A stretch of DNA of 64,000 bases from Nocardia sienata NBRC 100364 (GCF_001613205.1 NZ_BDBX01000036.1:29961-93960); one strand, 5' to 3'; shown: positions 19,108-27,481, counted from the first letter of the stretch. Translations and numbers: made by a program. Notes: a model not told the origin generated them from the letters alone.

Positions 19108-19353
19108 ATGGAGGTCGTGAGTACCGATACTCTGGTCCGCCCCGATACGACCACCGACGAGACCACCGGTGACGACACCCCCAAGTTCTTCCACTATGTG
19201 AAGAAGGACAAGATCGCCGAGAGTGCCGTGATGGGCACCATGGTGGTCGCGCTGTGCGGTGAAGTCTTCCCGGTGACACGCTCGCCGAAGCCCGGTTCCC
19301 CGGTCTGCCCCGAGTGCAAGAAGGTCTACGAGACCCTCCGTAAGGGCGACTGA
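19108..19353 (+). CDS. DUF3039 family small zinc-ribbon-like protein
   Basis: An 81-residue conserved actinobacterial protein matching DUF3039 and comparable to mycobacterial Rv2708c. The conserved core is HYVKKDKIAESAVMGTMV, then VALCGEVF and CPECKKVYE. A Cys in CGE together with CPEC could bind zinc. The start may be the ATG at 19108 or the GTG at 19117; GGAGG at 19110-19114 is too close to the GTG for normal spacing, so the ATG is kept. No function is known. Confidence 0.85.
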   Translation: MEVVSTDTLVRPDTTTDETTGDDTPKFFHYVKKDKIAESAVMGTMVVALCGEVFPVTRSPKPGSPVCPECKKVYETLRKGD

Positions 19354-19356
19354 CCG

Positions 19357-19375
19357 CGACCCCGCCCGGGGGTCG
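19357..19375. terminator. Hairpin after the DUF3039 gene
   Basis: CGACCCC and its complement form a 7-bp GC-rich stem around a 5-nt loop, starting 4 bp after the stop codon. The 126 bp from here to the end of the convergent YihY gene hold nothing else I recognise. Confidence 0.55.
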
Positions 19376-19501
19376 GACGAGCCACGGCCGCGGATCGGTT
19401 CGGTGGCGCGTTCGGTGCAGCCGCAGCGCTCGCGCAAGCCGTTCCTCCCGGCCTCGGCCCGCCCGAGCGGCCGCGCCGAGCATCGGGCGTCGGGCGGCAG
19501 G

Positions 19502-20602
19502 TCAGCGGGTGACCAGCGGAGCCGGCGGCCCGCCCGCGGAACCGCCCTCCGGGCCGCGGTCGTCGCCGCGGCGCGCGCCGCGCCGGCGCGGGATCCGGTG
19601 TGAACCCGGATCCGCCGGATCGGCCTCCGCCCCACCCTGCGCTTCGCTGCGGCGTTTGGCCAGCCATGCCTTGAACTGTTGCATCCGGGTCGCGCGGGCC
19701 GGCCAGAACTCCTGGACCGCCGCGTTGAATTCCGCGCCGAGGATCACCGCGAAACCCAGGAAGAATGTGAACAGCAGGAAGGCGATCGGGGTGGCCAGGG
19801 CCCCGTAGGTCACCCCGGTCCGGGTTACCAGCGCCAGGTAGTGGCGCAGGATATCGCTGGCCGCCATGAAGAACACCGCCGCAAGCAGCGCGCCGCAGAA
19901 GAGCCGGTGGTAGGGCAGCGAACTGTGCAGCGCGAGTTTGTACAGCGTGGCCAGCCCGACGATGAGCAGCAACCCCACCGCGGGGTAGTAGAACGTATCG
20001 ACCAGGCGTAGTCCCGGCTCCAGCCACGAATCCGGCAGTATCCGCCCGATGAGTACGGGGCCCAGCGCGACGAGCGGCAGGATGAAGATCGCCGCGATCA
20101 GGAACTGGACGTAGAGGAGCAGAGCGAAGATGCGCTGCCAGATCGGGTTCCGGGCGTCCTGCTGGCCGTGCGCTTCCACGATCGCGTCGACGAAGGTGGC
20201 CATGGCCGAGGACCCGGCCCACAGCGAGAGTACGAAACCCACCGAGACGAACGCGGCCCGGCCACGGCCGAGTACATCGCGGATCGTCGGTTCGATCAGA
20301 TCGGTGACCACACTCTGACTGAACAGGTCGCGACTGAATGTCAGCGCTTTCGATTCCACGATCTCCACGGTGTCCGGTCCGAAGAGGCCGCTGACGTAGC
20401 CGAGCCCACCCAGCAGGCCGAACAGCAGCGGTACCAGCGAGAGGGTCTGCCAGAAGGCGGCGGCGGCGGATTTCGCGAAAATCGAGTCGTCCCAGGCCTT
20501 GACGGCCACCCGGGCGACCAGCCGGCCGATCTGGGCGAGGGCGCGCCGGGCCCACGCGGTGCCCGACGGGTCCGCGCCGGGTTCGCGTCCGTAACTGTGC
20601 AT
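19502..20602 (-). CDS. YihY/virulence factor BrkB family membrane protein
   Basis: About 366 residues, matching the YihY/BrkB family (once misassigned as RNase BN) and comparable to mycobacterial Rv2707. About six transmembrane segments are visible, including LSLVPLLFGLLGGLGYV, AFVSVGFVLSLWAGSSAMATFV, LLYVQFLIAAIFILPLVALG and PIAFLLFTFFLGFAVILGAEFNA. The signature W(A/S)GSSA segment is present. The 55-residue C-terminal tail is Arg/Gly/Pro-rich and cytoplasmic by charge. The ATG at 20602 was chosen; one at 20623 would add seven residues. Function is unknown; transport has been suggested for the family. Confidence 0.85.
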   Translation of the reverse strand: MHSYGREPGADPSGTAWARRALAQIGRLVARVAVKAWDDSIFAKSAAAAFWQTLSLVPLLFGLLGGLGYVSGLFGPDTVEIVESKALTFSRDLFSQSVVTDLIEPTIRDVLGRGRAAFVSVGFVLSLWAGSSAMATFVDAIVEAHGQQDARNPIWQRIFALLLYVQFLIAAIFILPLVALGPVLIGRILPDSWLEPGLRLVDTFYYPAVGLLLIVGLATLYKLALHSSLPYHRLFCGALLAAVFFMAASDILRHYLALVTRTGVTYGALATPIAFLLFTFFLGFAVILGAEFNAAVQEFWPARATRMQQFKAWLAKRRSEAQGGAEADPADPGSHRIPRRRGARRGDDRGPEGGSAGGPPAPLVTR

Positions 20603-20787
20603 GGTCTGTCCAGCATCGCGCACCCGGGCGCCCGGCGGTACGGCGGCGGGCCACGTGTCGGGGTCCTCCGGCGGAATCGCCGGTTACCGAGCCCGCCCGG
20701 AAACCGCCGCACACGAGGTGTGACCCCCGTCGCGCGCTCCGCGCCGGTTTGGCACCATCACCGCCACGGCCGCTAGTGTTTGTCTCC

Positions 20788-22530
20788 GTGACCGATGCGA
20801 GCGGTGCTATTGCGACGGAGGTTCCGGGCGCATCCCTGCGCGCGTGGCAGCGGCGCGCGCTCACCCGGTACCTGGCGACCAAACCCCGGGATTTCCTCGC
20901 TGTGGCGACCCCTGGGGCCGGTAAGACAACCTTCGCGCTGCGGGTAGCGGCGGAACTGCTGGCCGATCGTACGGTCGACCAGGTCACCGTGGTGGCGCCG
21001 ACCGAACATCTGAAACATCAGTGGGCCGCGTCGGGGGCGCGCTCGGGACTGGCGTTGGATTCGAACTTCTCCAACACCACCGGCGGCACCTCGGGTGACT
21101 ATCACGGCGTGGTGGTCACCTACGCCCAGGTCGCCGCGCACCCGTTCAAGCACCGGGTGCGCACCGAGAACCGGCGCACCCTGGTGATCCTGGACGAGAT
21201 CCACCACGCCGGTGATTCCAAGAGCTGGGGTGACGCGGTGGCCGAGGCGTTCGGTGACGCCACCCGCCGCCTGGCGCTCACCGGCACTCCGTTCCGCAGC
21301 GACGACAGTCAGATCCCGTTCATCACCTACGAACCCGACGAGGCCGGGCTGCCGCGGTCGCGGGCCGATCACAGCTATGGCTACACCGAAGCGCTCGCCG
21401 ACGGGGTCGTGCGGCCGGTGGTGTTCCTCGCCTATTCCGGCGAAGCGCACTGGCGCGACAGCGCGGGCGAGGAGTACACCGCCCGGCTCGGCGAGCCGCT
21501 GAACGCCGAGCAGACCGCCCGGGCCTGGCGCACCGCGCTGGATCCGGCAGGGGACTGGATCTACGCGGTGCTGCGCGCGGCGGATATGCGGCTGGCGCAG
21601 CTGCGCGAGGGCGGTATGCACGATGCCGGCGGGTTGGTGATCGCCTCCGATCAGGAACGGGCCCGTGCCTACGCGGAACTGATCGAGCATCTCACCGGTA
21701 ACCGGCCGGTGCTGGTGCTCTCCGACGATCCCACATCCTCGGCCCGGATCGGCGAGTTCAGCGCGGGTACCCAGCCGTGGATGGTCGCGGTGCGGATGGT
21801 CTCCGAGGGCGTGGACGTCCCGCGGCTGGCTGTCGGCGTGTACGCCACCAGCGCTTCGACGCCGCTGTATTTCGCCCAGGCCATCGGCCGTTTCGTCCGC
21901 GCCCGGCGGCCGGGCGAGACCGCGAGTGTGTTCCTGCCCTCGGTTCCGGTGCTGCTGGACCTGGCGGCCCAGCTCGAGGTCCAGCGCGACCATGTCATCG
22001 GGAAGCCGCACCGCGAGAAGGACGGTCTCGACGACGACCTGCTCGCCGAGGCGAACAAGCAGCAGGACGAACCCGGCGAGGCGGAAAAGGCATTCGTGCC
22101 GCTGGCCGCCGACGCCGAACTGGACCAGGTGATCTACGACGGATCCTCGTTCGGTACCGCGACATTCGCCGGCAGCGCCGAGGAAGCCGACTACCTGGGC
22201 ATTCCCGGTCTGCTCGATGCCGATCAGATGCGCGCGCTGCTGCGGGAGCGGCAGGCCCGGCAGATCGCCGACCGGTCCAGGGCCGAACCGCAGGCACCGG
22301 CTCCCGCGTCCCCGGCAGCGGGTGATGCCGCCGAGCGGGTGGCGACCGCCGACAAATTGGGCGAACTGCGGCGCGAGCTGAACAGCCTGGTCGCGATGCA
22401 TCATCACCGCACCGGTAAACCACACGGGGTGATCCACGGCGAGCTCCGGCGCCAGTGCGGCGGGCCGCCCACCGCACTGGCCACTGCCGACCAGCTCGGC
22501 GAGCGGATCGCCGCGCTGCGCCGGATGTGA
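20788..22530 (+). CDS. DEAD/DEAH-type superfamily II helicase
   Basis: A 580-residue helicase of the UvrB/XPB-like SF2 group. Walker A ATPGAGKTT is at residues 40-48, motif II DEIH at 136-139 (VILDEIHHAG), motif III LTGTPFR, and the C-terminal lobe has AIGRFVRARRPGE as motif VI. The C-terminal 150 residues are charged with helical LGELRRELNSLVAMHHHRTG, perhaps a nucleic-acid contact. TAGTGT at 20774-20779 stands 8 nt before the GTG at 20788, indicating a leaderless start; there is no ribosome-binding site. It converges on the SWIM-SNF2 pair. Confidence 0.87.
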   Translation: MTDASGAIATEVPGASLRAWQRRALTRYLATKPRDFLAVATPGAGKTTFALRVAAELLADRTVDQVTVVAPTEHLKHQWAASGARSGLALDSNFSNTTGGTSGDYHGVVVTYAQVAAHPFKHRVRTENRRTLVILDEIHHAGDSKSWGDAVAEAFGDATRRLALTGTPFRSDDSQIPFITYEPDEAGLPRSRADHSYGYTEALADGVVRPVVFLAYSGEAHWRDSAGEEYTARLGEPLNAEQTARAWRTALDPAGDWIYAVLRAADMRLAQLREGGMHDAGGLVIASDQERARAYAELIEHLTGNRPVLVLSDDPTSSARIGEFSAGTQPWMVAVRMVSEGVDVPRLAVGVYATSASTPLYFAQAIGRFVRARRPGETASVFLPSVPVLLDLAAQLEVQRDHVIGKPHREKDGLDDDLLAEANKQQDEPGEAEKAFVPLAADAELDQVIYDGSSFGTATFAGSAEEADYLGIPGLLDADQMRALLRERQARQIADRSRAEPQAPAPASPAAGDAAERVATADKLGELRRELNSLVAMHHHRTGKPHGVIHGELRRQCGGPPTALATADQLGERIAALRRM

Positions 22531-22592
22531 ACCCGCCGCGGCCGCATCGGCGGCCCGGTTCGCCGGACACACGAACGCTTCGGCGTCGGCGC

Positions 22593-23153
22593 TCACACTT
22601 CGAAGAACATCGCGGGGTCCAGTGCGTTGAGCGGTATCCAGCGCGGTGTCTCCGACTTCTCGCCGCAATCGCCCGGCGCGGCACTGCGATCCGGGTGGCC
22701 GAACCCCTGTAGATCCAGGCTCAGCCGCGGATCCTCGTCCACCCGGCGGGCGAGATCGTAGAACGTGGCCAGCACGTGGAGGCAGCGTGCGGTGCGCGCG
22801 CTGCACGAGCAGTCGATCGCCGCGGGTTCCGGGGCCACCGAGACGCCCGCCGCGAGGGCCGCCGCGTGCATTTCGTCGGTCAGCAGGGTGGGTTCGGTGC
22901 CGACGATCGCCGACAATGCCGTGAGCGCGGTCCGGGTGAGCGGTGCCAGTTCGAGATGGACGACCGACGCCTGGCCCCCGCGGTGGATGTGCGCGCGGAC
23001 GGTACGCCCTTCCACCACGGCCCGGACCCCGTCGTTGCGGGCGATACTGCGCGCCCGCGGGAGCAGCGGTTCGGGGCGGGTCTGTCCTAGCGGCTCGGCC
23101 AGCCGGACCCAGTCCATCCCCCAGCGGGTATAGCCGAATTCGTTGTCCGCCAT
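22593..23153 (-). CDS. SWIM zinc-finger protein
   Basis: A 186-residue protein with a SWIM-type zinc-binding motif, CSC...CLH within AIDCSCSARTARCLHVLA, flanked by alpha/beta segments typical of bacterial SWIM proteins that accompany SNF2 ATPases. The N-terminal motif FGYTRWGMDWVRLAEP resembles that of partner proteins. Its ATG overlaps the stop of the upstream SNF2 gene (TGATG), so the two are translationally coupled and probably form one complex. The SWIM domain presumably binds nucleic acid or protein. Confidence 0.85.
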   Translation of the reverse strand: MADNEFGYTRWGMDWVRLAEPLGQTRPEPLLPRARSIARNDGVRAVVEGRTVRAHIHRGGQASVVHLELAPLTRTALTALSAIVGTEPTLLTDEMHAAALAAGVSVAPEPAAIDCSCSARTARCLHVLATFYDLARRVDEDPRLSLDLQGFGHPDRSAAPGDCGEKSETPRWIPLNALDPAMFFEV

Positions 23154-24904
23154 CAGTTTCCCCGCTTCCGTCGTAGCACTTCCAGGAGCCGCTCGTCGTC
23201 GAGCCGGGCGAGGTCGGCGATACCGCTGCCATCGCCGAGTTCGGTGAGCGCGGATTTGCGGCGTTGCATCCCCGCGATATGTTCCTCGACCGTGGTGGCC
23301 GAGGTCAGTGTGGTGACGGTGACCGTGCGGGTCTGCCCGATCCGGTGCACCCGGTCGGAGGCCTGGGCTTCGACCGCGGGATTCCACCACCGGTCGAAAT
23401 GGATCACATCGGCAGCGCGGGTGAGGGTGAGCCCGGTACCCGCGGCCCGCAGGCTGAGCACCAGGACCGGTGGTCCGCCGGGGGACTGGAACCGGGTGAC
23501 GATCGCCGCACGTTCGGCCTGGGTCAGCCCGCCGTGGAAGAAGGGCGCGGTGATCGCGAATTGTTCGGCCAGATGCCGCACCAGGAGGTCACCGGTGGCC
23601 CGGTACTGGGTGAAAATGAGCGTCGGCGCGCCGTTGTCGAGATTGGCGGCGACGATATCGGTGCACAGATCGAGTTTTCCCGAGCGGCCTGCCAGTTCAC
23701 CCTGATCGCCGTCCACCAGACCGGGGTGGTTGCACACCTGTTTCAGCGCGGTGAGCGCCGCCAGCACCCGGGTCTGCCGCTGGGTGCCGGTACCGAAGCC
23801 GTCGGCGACCGCGCGGTCGAGCAACTGGTCGTAGAGTTTTTCCTGTTCGGGGGTGAGATCGCACAGCAGGTCGTTGTGGATCTTGGCCGGGAGCGCGGCG
23901 GCGACCTGAGCTTTGCGGCGAGCGAGCAGGACCGGTTCGATCGCGTCCTGCAGGCGCGCGGCCGCGGTGGCCGAACCCTGTTCGATGGGTTTGACGAAGC
24001 GACGGCGGAATTGGGCGCGATGCCCGAAAAGGCGTGGTGCCACGAGGTGTAGCAGCGACCACAGTTCGTCGAGGTGATTCTCCACCGGGGTACCGGTCAG
24101 GGCGACGACGGCCGCGGCATCGAGAGCCCGGGCCGCCTTGGACACCTGTGTGCGCGGATTCTTCAGCGCCTGGGCCTCGTCGAAAATTACCGTCGCCCAC
24201 TCGTTTCCGGTCAGCCGGTGACCGTGCAGCCGCAGCACGGGATAGCCCGTCACGACGATATCGCCGGCCGCGGTGCCGATCTCGCCGCCCCGCCAGGCAA
24301 TCGGCCGCAGGGTGGGGGCGAAGCGCTGTATCTCGTGTACCCAGTTGCCCACCAGCGAGGTCGGGCACACCACCAGTTGGGCACCCTGGCCCGCCCGCCC
24401 CAGCAGCAGGCCGATGGTTTGCACGGTTTTACCCAGACCCATCTCGTCGGCGAGGATCGCCCCGCCGTGGCGGGCGACGGTGTCGTGTAACCAGCCGATC
24501 CCGCGCACCTGATAGGGCCGTAGGTCGGTGCGCAGGTCGTTGCGCAGGCCGGCGGCGACGGCCGTGGTGTCGTGGAGCACGGAGCGGGCGTGGTCACCGG
24601 TGAGCATCGCGGTCCCCGCCGCGTTGGGGAACGCGTGCCCGGCAGGGGGGAGTGCTGCTTGTCCGCCGGCGAGGATCGCCTGCCAGGCGCGGGTGGAGTG
24701 GCCCGGATCGGCAGGTGTGAAACCGGCGAGACCGGCAGGGTCCACCAGCGCGCAGTCGACCGGAGTCACCTGCACGGTAATGCTTCCCGCACGGGCCTGG
24801 GCCCGGGTTCCGCCGGGTACGGCCAGGGCGAGGGTCGCGGTGTCGCCGATTCCCGTGGGTGCAGAGCCGGGTTCCCGGCCGGTCCAGGTCCACAGGGCGA
24901 ACAT
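23153..24904 (-). CDS. SNF2-family DEAD/DEAH ATPase (HepA/RapA-like)
   Basis: A Swi2/Snf2 dsDNA translocase of about 583 residues. Motif I ADEMGLGKTVQTIG, motif II DEAQ (VIFDEAQALKNP), motif III LTGTPVENHLDELW, and motif VI ASDRVHRIGQTRTVTV are all present. The N-terminal 120 residues are unassigned. The ATG at 24904 is the first conventional start, but the frame stays open upstream to an in-frame stop near 24956 and encodes 14 further plausible residues beginning at a CTG near 24946 preceded by a G-rich stretch, so a non-standard start is possible. It forms an operon with the SWIM gene. Confidence 0.9.
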   Translation of the reverse strand: MFALWTWTGREPGSAPTGIGDTATLALAVPGGTRAQARAGSITVQVTPVDCALVDPAGLAGFTPADPGHSTRAWQAILAGGQAALPPAGHAFPNAAGTAMLTGDHARSVLHDTTAVAAGLRNDLRTDLRPYQVRGIGWLHDTVARHGGAILADEMGLGKTVQTIGLLLGRAGQGAQLVVCPTSLVGNWVHEIQRFAPTLRPIAWRGGEIGTAAGDIVVTGYPVLRLHGHRLTGNEWATVIFDEAQALKNPRTQVSKAARALDAAAVVALTGTPVENHLDELWSLLHLVAPRLFGHRAQFRRRFVKPIEQGSATAAARLQDAIEPVLLARRKAQVAAALPAKIHNDLLCDLTPEQEKLYDQLLDRAVADGFGTGTQRQTRVLAALTALKQVCNHPGLVDGDQGELAGRSGKLDLCTDIVAANLDNGAPTLIFTQYRATGDLLVRHLAEQFAITAPFFHGGLTQAERAAIVTRFQSPGGPPVLVLSLRAAGTGLTLTRAADVIHFDRWWNPAVEAQASDRVHRIGQTRTVTVTTLTSATTVEEHIAGMQRRKSALTELGDGSGIADLARLDDERLLEVLRRKRGN

Positions 24905-24951
24905 GTGACGGTCGGGCAGATAGGTGGTCTCGATGGTCGGCAGCGTGCACC

Positions 24952-24986
24952 CCTAATGATCAGCGTATAGTGTACGGAGTATTAGG
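24952..24986. promoter_or_regulatory. Candidate operator between SNF2 gene and tetR
   Basis: CCTAAT at 24952-24957 and ATTAGG at 24981-24986 form a 6-bp inverted repeat with a 23-nt spacer. The spacer is AT-rich compared with its surroundings and contains TATAGT. It lies in the divergent promoter region of the SNF2-SWIM operon and the TetR gene, so the TetR protein could bind here. This is inference from position and symmetry. Confidence 0.35.
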
Positions 24987-25068
24987 ACCAACGCGCACCG
25001 CACCGGATTTGTTCCGGGACGCACCCCGCGGTGCTCGAGCGGTATCTCTACGTGGTGAAGGGAATGCG

Positions 25069-25155
25069 ATGAGCAGCGACGATGCGCCGCCGGCAGCGCG
25101 GCACCCGGGCCGTCCGGGAGCCCTATCGGCTGCGGCCGGCCGGAGGTGCCGGTGA
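25069..25155 (+). CDS. Possible 28-residue leader ORF overlapping the tetR start
   Basis: An ATG at 25069 with GAAGGGA 5 nt upstream opens a 28-codon frame ending in TGA at 25153-25155. The stop overlaps the proposed tetR GTG at 25152 (GTGA). This arrangement would couple tetR translation to the leader. The peptide is Ala/Pro/Arg-rich and matches nothing I know. It may be only an artefact of GC-rich sequence. Confidence 0.3.
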   Translation: MSSDDAPPAARHPGRPGALSAAAGRRCR

Positions 25156-25889
25156 CCCATCCGCCCGATCCTGCCCGCGTCCTGCTCGAACTGCTGTGGC
25201 GGCACCAGCTGCCGCCTCGGCGCGGCGGCCGCGGTCCCCGGCAGACGGTGAGCGTCGACGAGGTGGTGGCCGCGGCGGTCGGCCTCGCGGACCGCGAGGG
25301 CTACGAGAAAGTGTCGGTCCGCGCGGTCGCCGCGGAACTGGGATTGCGGCCGATGAGCCTGTACACCTACGTGCCGAGCAAGGACGCGCTCACCGTCCTG
25401 ATGGTGGACGCGGTCGCACTGGAGGATGCCCCGATCCCCGCCGGCCTGCCCGTGCGGGACCGGTTGGTGGCCGTCGCCCGGCAGATCCGGGACGAATACC
25501 TGAACCATCCGTGGCTGTTCGACGTGCCCTCCTGGCGCATGGTGCTGGGGCCCGGCCGGACGCGGCGGTACGAGCGGCACCTGGCGGCGGTGGACGGGGC
25601 GGGACTCGACGATATCGAGATGGACCGGGTGATCGCGGTGCTGTCGCAGTTCGCGACCGGTAATGCCCGGACCGCGCTCGCCGCGGCCCGCAGCGTGCGC
25701 GAGCAATCCGACGCCGACTGGTGGGCGGCGTACGGCCCGGTGCTCGAGCAGGTCATGCCGACCGCCGATTTCCCGCTGTCCACCCGGGTCGGCGCGGCCG
25801 TCGGCGAGCTGTATCACGCGCCCGGTGACCCGGCCGGAGATTTCGATTACGGGCTGCGACGCTTGATCGACGGCATCCTGCCCGGTTGA
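25152..25889 (+). CDS. TetR family transcriptional regulator
   Basis: A 245-residue regulator. The N-terminal helix-turn-helix (AAVGLADREGYEKVSVRAVA, then GLRPMSLYTYVPSKDAL) is followed by an all-helical ligand-binding domain of the TetR_C type. An N-terminal extension of about 30 Arg/Pro residues precedes the DNA-binding domain. The GTG at 25152 has GGAGG at 25142-25146; a GTG at 25146 is too close to that site. It is divergent from the SNF2-SWIM operon with a candidate operator between them, so it may control that operon or itself. No ligand can be inferred. Confidence 0.88.
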   Translation: MTHPPDPARVLLELLWRHQLPPRRGGRGPRQTVSVDEVVAAAVGLADREGYEKVSVRAVAAELGLRPMSLYTYVPSKDALTVLMVDAVALEDAPIPAGLPVRDRLVAVARQIRDEYLNHPWLFDVPSWRMVLGPGRTRRYERHLAAVDGAGLDDIEMDRVIAVLSQFATGNARTALAAARSVREQSDADWWAAYGPVLEQVMPTADFPLSTRVGAAVGELYHAPGDPAGDFDYGLRRLIDGILPG

Positions 25890-25894
25890 AACGC

Positions 25895-25929
25895 CCGTGA
25901 CGGGCGACCGGATCGGTCGCCCGTCACGG
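25895..25929. terminator. Strong hairpin after tetR
   Basis: A perfect 15-bp stem (CCGTGACGGGCGACC and its complement) with a 5-nt loop, located 6 bp after the tetR stop and before the end of the convergent DUF7455 gene. It probably terminates both strands. Confidence 0.8.
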
Positions 25930-25977
25930 AGACGGTGTTCTGTTGTTCGATGCTGTTGTGTCGGACGCGAGGACGGG

Positions 25978-26172
25978 TCAGAGAGCGGGAGCGGACTCCG
26001 TGTCGATCACGGCGTCGAGTTCGCGCAGTCGTTCCATGTGTTCATTCGCGTGGTGCTGGCAGAAGAGCAACTCGCCACCTGCGGGCAGAACGGCACGTAC
26101 ACGCGCAGCCGCCCCGCAGCGATCGCAGCGATCGACCGCGGTCAGTGGGGTGCTTGTCAGGGTTCCTGGCAT
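25978..26172 (-). CDS. Small zinc-ribbon protein (DUF7455-like)
   Basis: A 64-residue protein with CDRCGAAARVRA and LLFCQHHANEH, a Cys-x2-Cys...Cys-x2-His zinc-ribbon pattern. Similar small proteins lie near sigA in other actinobacteria and I place it with DUF7455. Function is unknown; it could bind nucleic acid or RNA polymerase. The ATG at 26172 has GGAGGAG 3 nt upstream, clearly better than the longer frame starting at 26232. Confidence 0.82.
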   Translation of the reverse strand: MPGTLTSTPLTAVDRCDRCGAAARVRAVLPAGGELLFCQHHANEHMERLRELDAVIDTESAPAL

Positions 26173-26303
26173 GACTCCTCCGTCCTGGCTTCCGGCACAA
26201 TACCGTTCACCTGGTGTGAGGCCCGTGGTCACTCCGCGGGCTCGCTTCCGCTACTTCCCAGCAGTGGTGTAACTACTCTGTCAGACGTTCGGGGCATCGG
26301 GTT

Positions 26304-26325
26304 TGTTCCCACTGGGGAACCAGTG
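26304..26325. promoter_or_regulatory. Overlapping palindromes in a divergent intergenic region
   Basis: GTTCCC at 26305-26310 pairs with GGGAAC at 26315-26320, and the overlapping CACTGG and CCAGTG hexamers around 26310-26325 form a second inverted repeat in the same bases. The structures are mutually exclusive. They lie in the 269-bp divergent region between the DUF7455 gene and the DUF952 gene, which otherwise shows no gene. Possible operator or attenuator; nothing proves either. Confidence 0.35.
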
Positions 26326-26441
26326 TGTTTTCCCTAACACGACCAGCGGTTTTCGCCTGTGGCGAACACCGCGGGGCGGGTGTGGAAAACGTAGGGCCGT
26401 TGCTCCGTACCGACTGTCGAGTTGTGTATCGGAGGTTACCC

Positions 26442-26801
26442 GTGCCCTGTGACACTCACACCCTTGTTCACCTCTGCACTCCCGGTGAGTGGGCACTTGC
26501 CCGGCAAGATGGTGCGCATCGGCCCGATTCGCTGCGGACGGAGGGCTTCGTTCATCTCTCCGCGCCACAACAGGTGCATTTGCCCGCGAACCGTCTTTTC
26601 GCAGGTCGGCGCGACCTTCTGCTGCTGCGTCTGGATCCGGACCGGCTCGGGGCACCGGTGCGCTGGGAGCCAGGGGCGCCCAGCGACGATCCGGCGTTGC
26701 GTTTCCCACATCTGTACGGTCCGCTGCCGGTCGAGGCCGTGATCGGGGTGGACAGCTACCTCCCGGGCACCGACGGACGCTTCGTACCGCTGTCCGGCTG
26801 A
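26442..26801 (+). CDS. DUF952 family protein
   Basis: A 119-residue protein matching the DUF952 family (small alpha/beta proteins of unknown function). Family landmarks: LVHLCTPGEWALA near the N-terminus, GFVHLSAPQQV in the middle, and RFPHLYGPLPVEAV towards the end. The start is the GTG at 26442 with GGAGG 6 nt upstream. A longer frame begins near 26325 but runs through the palindromic region. It converges on the response-regulator gene with a 17-bp gap. Confidence 0.85.
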   Translation: MPCDTHTLVHLCTPGEWALARQDGAHRPDSLRTEGFVHLSAPQQVHLPANRLFAGRRDLLLLRLDPDRLGAPVRWEPGAPSDDPALRFPHLYGPLPVEAVIGVDSYLPGTDGRFVPLSG

Positions 26802-26818
26802 GTCGCGCCCGACCTCGA

Positions 26819-27481
26819 TTACAGGTGTCCGGCGGCCCCGTCGCCGAGTTCGCGCGCCAGGATCGCGGCCTGCACCCGCGAACGCATCCCCAATTTGGTG
26901 AGGACCCGTGACACATGTGTTTTGACCGTGGTCTCGCTGATGAACAGCCGCGCCGCGATCTGAGCGTTGGACAGCCCGCCGCCCAGGCAGTCGAACACTT
27001 CCTTCTCCCGGCCGGTGAGCTCGGCCATACCCGGTGGCGGTTCTGGCCCCCGCCCGGAGGGTGTTCCGGCGAAGGCGTCGATCACCGCGCGGGTGACCTC
27101 CGGGGCGAGCACCCCCTCGCCTGCGGCGACCGCGCGGACCGCGTCGACCAGCGCGGGCCCGGACGCCGATTTCAGCACGAACCCGGAGGCGCCCGCGCGG
27201 AGGCTGCGGAAAACGTACTCGTCCAGGTCGAAGGTGGTGAGGACGAGCACCCGTGCCAGGCCCTCACCGGTCACCCGGGTGGTCGCGGTGATGCCGTCCA
27301 CGCCCGGCATGCGCACATCCATCAGCACCACATCCGGCCGCAGCGCCCGGGCCTGAGCCACCGCGACCTCGCCGTCGGCGGCCTCGCCTACGACCTCGAT
27401 ATCGCCGGCGGCGTCCAGGATCATGCGCAGTCCGGCGCGGATCGCGGCGTGATCATCGGCGAGGAGAACCCGGATCGTCAC
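26819..27481 (-). CDS. NarL/FixJ-type response regulator
   Basis: A 220-residue response regulator. The receiver domain spans residues 1-120 with the acidic pocket Asp9-Asp10, phosphoacceptor Asp55 (VVLMDVRMPG) and conserved Lys in VLKSAS. The C-terminal LuxR-type helix-turn-helix is seen as ELTGREKEVFDCLGGGLSNA, then ETTVKTHVSRVLTKL. The ATG overlaps the stop of the upstream kinase gene by 4 bp (ATGA), so the two form a coupled two-component operon. Targets are unknown; nearby eutBC is one candidate. Confidence 0.93.
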   Translation of the reverse strand: MTIRVLLADDHAAIRAGLRMILDAAGDIEVVGEAADGEVAVAQARALRPDVVLMDVRMPGVDGITATTRVTGEGLARVLVLTTFDLDEYVFRSLRAGASGFVLKSASGPALVDAVRAVAAGEGVLAPEVTRAVIDAFAGTPSGRGPEPPPGMAELTGREKEVFDCLGGGLSNAQIAARLFISETTVKTHVSRVLTKLGMRSRVQAAILARELGDGAAGHL

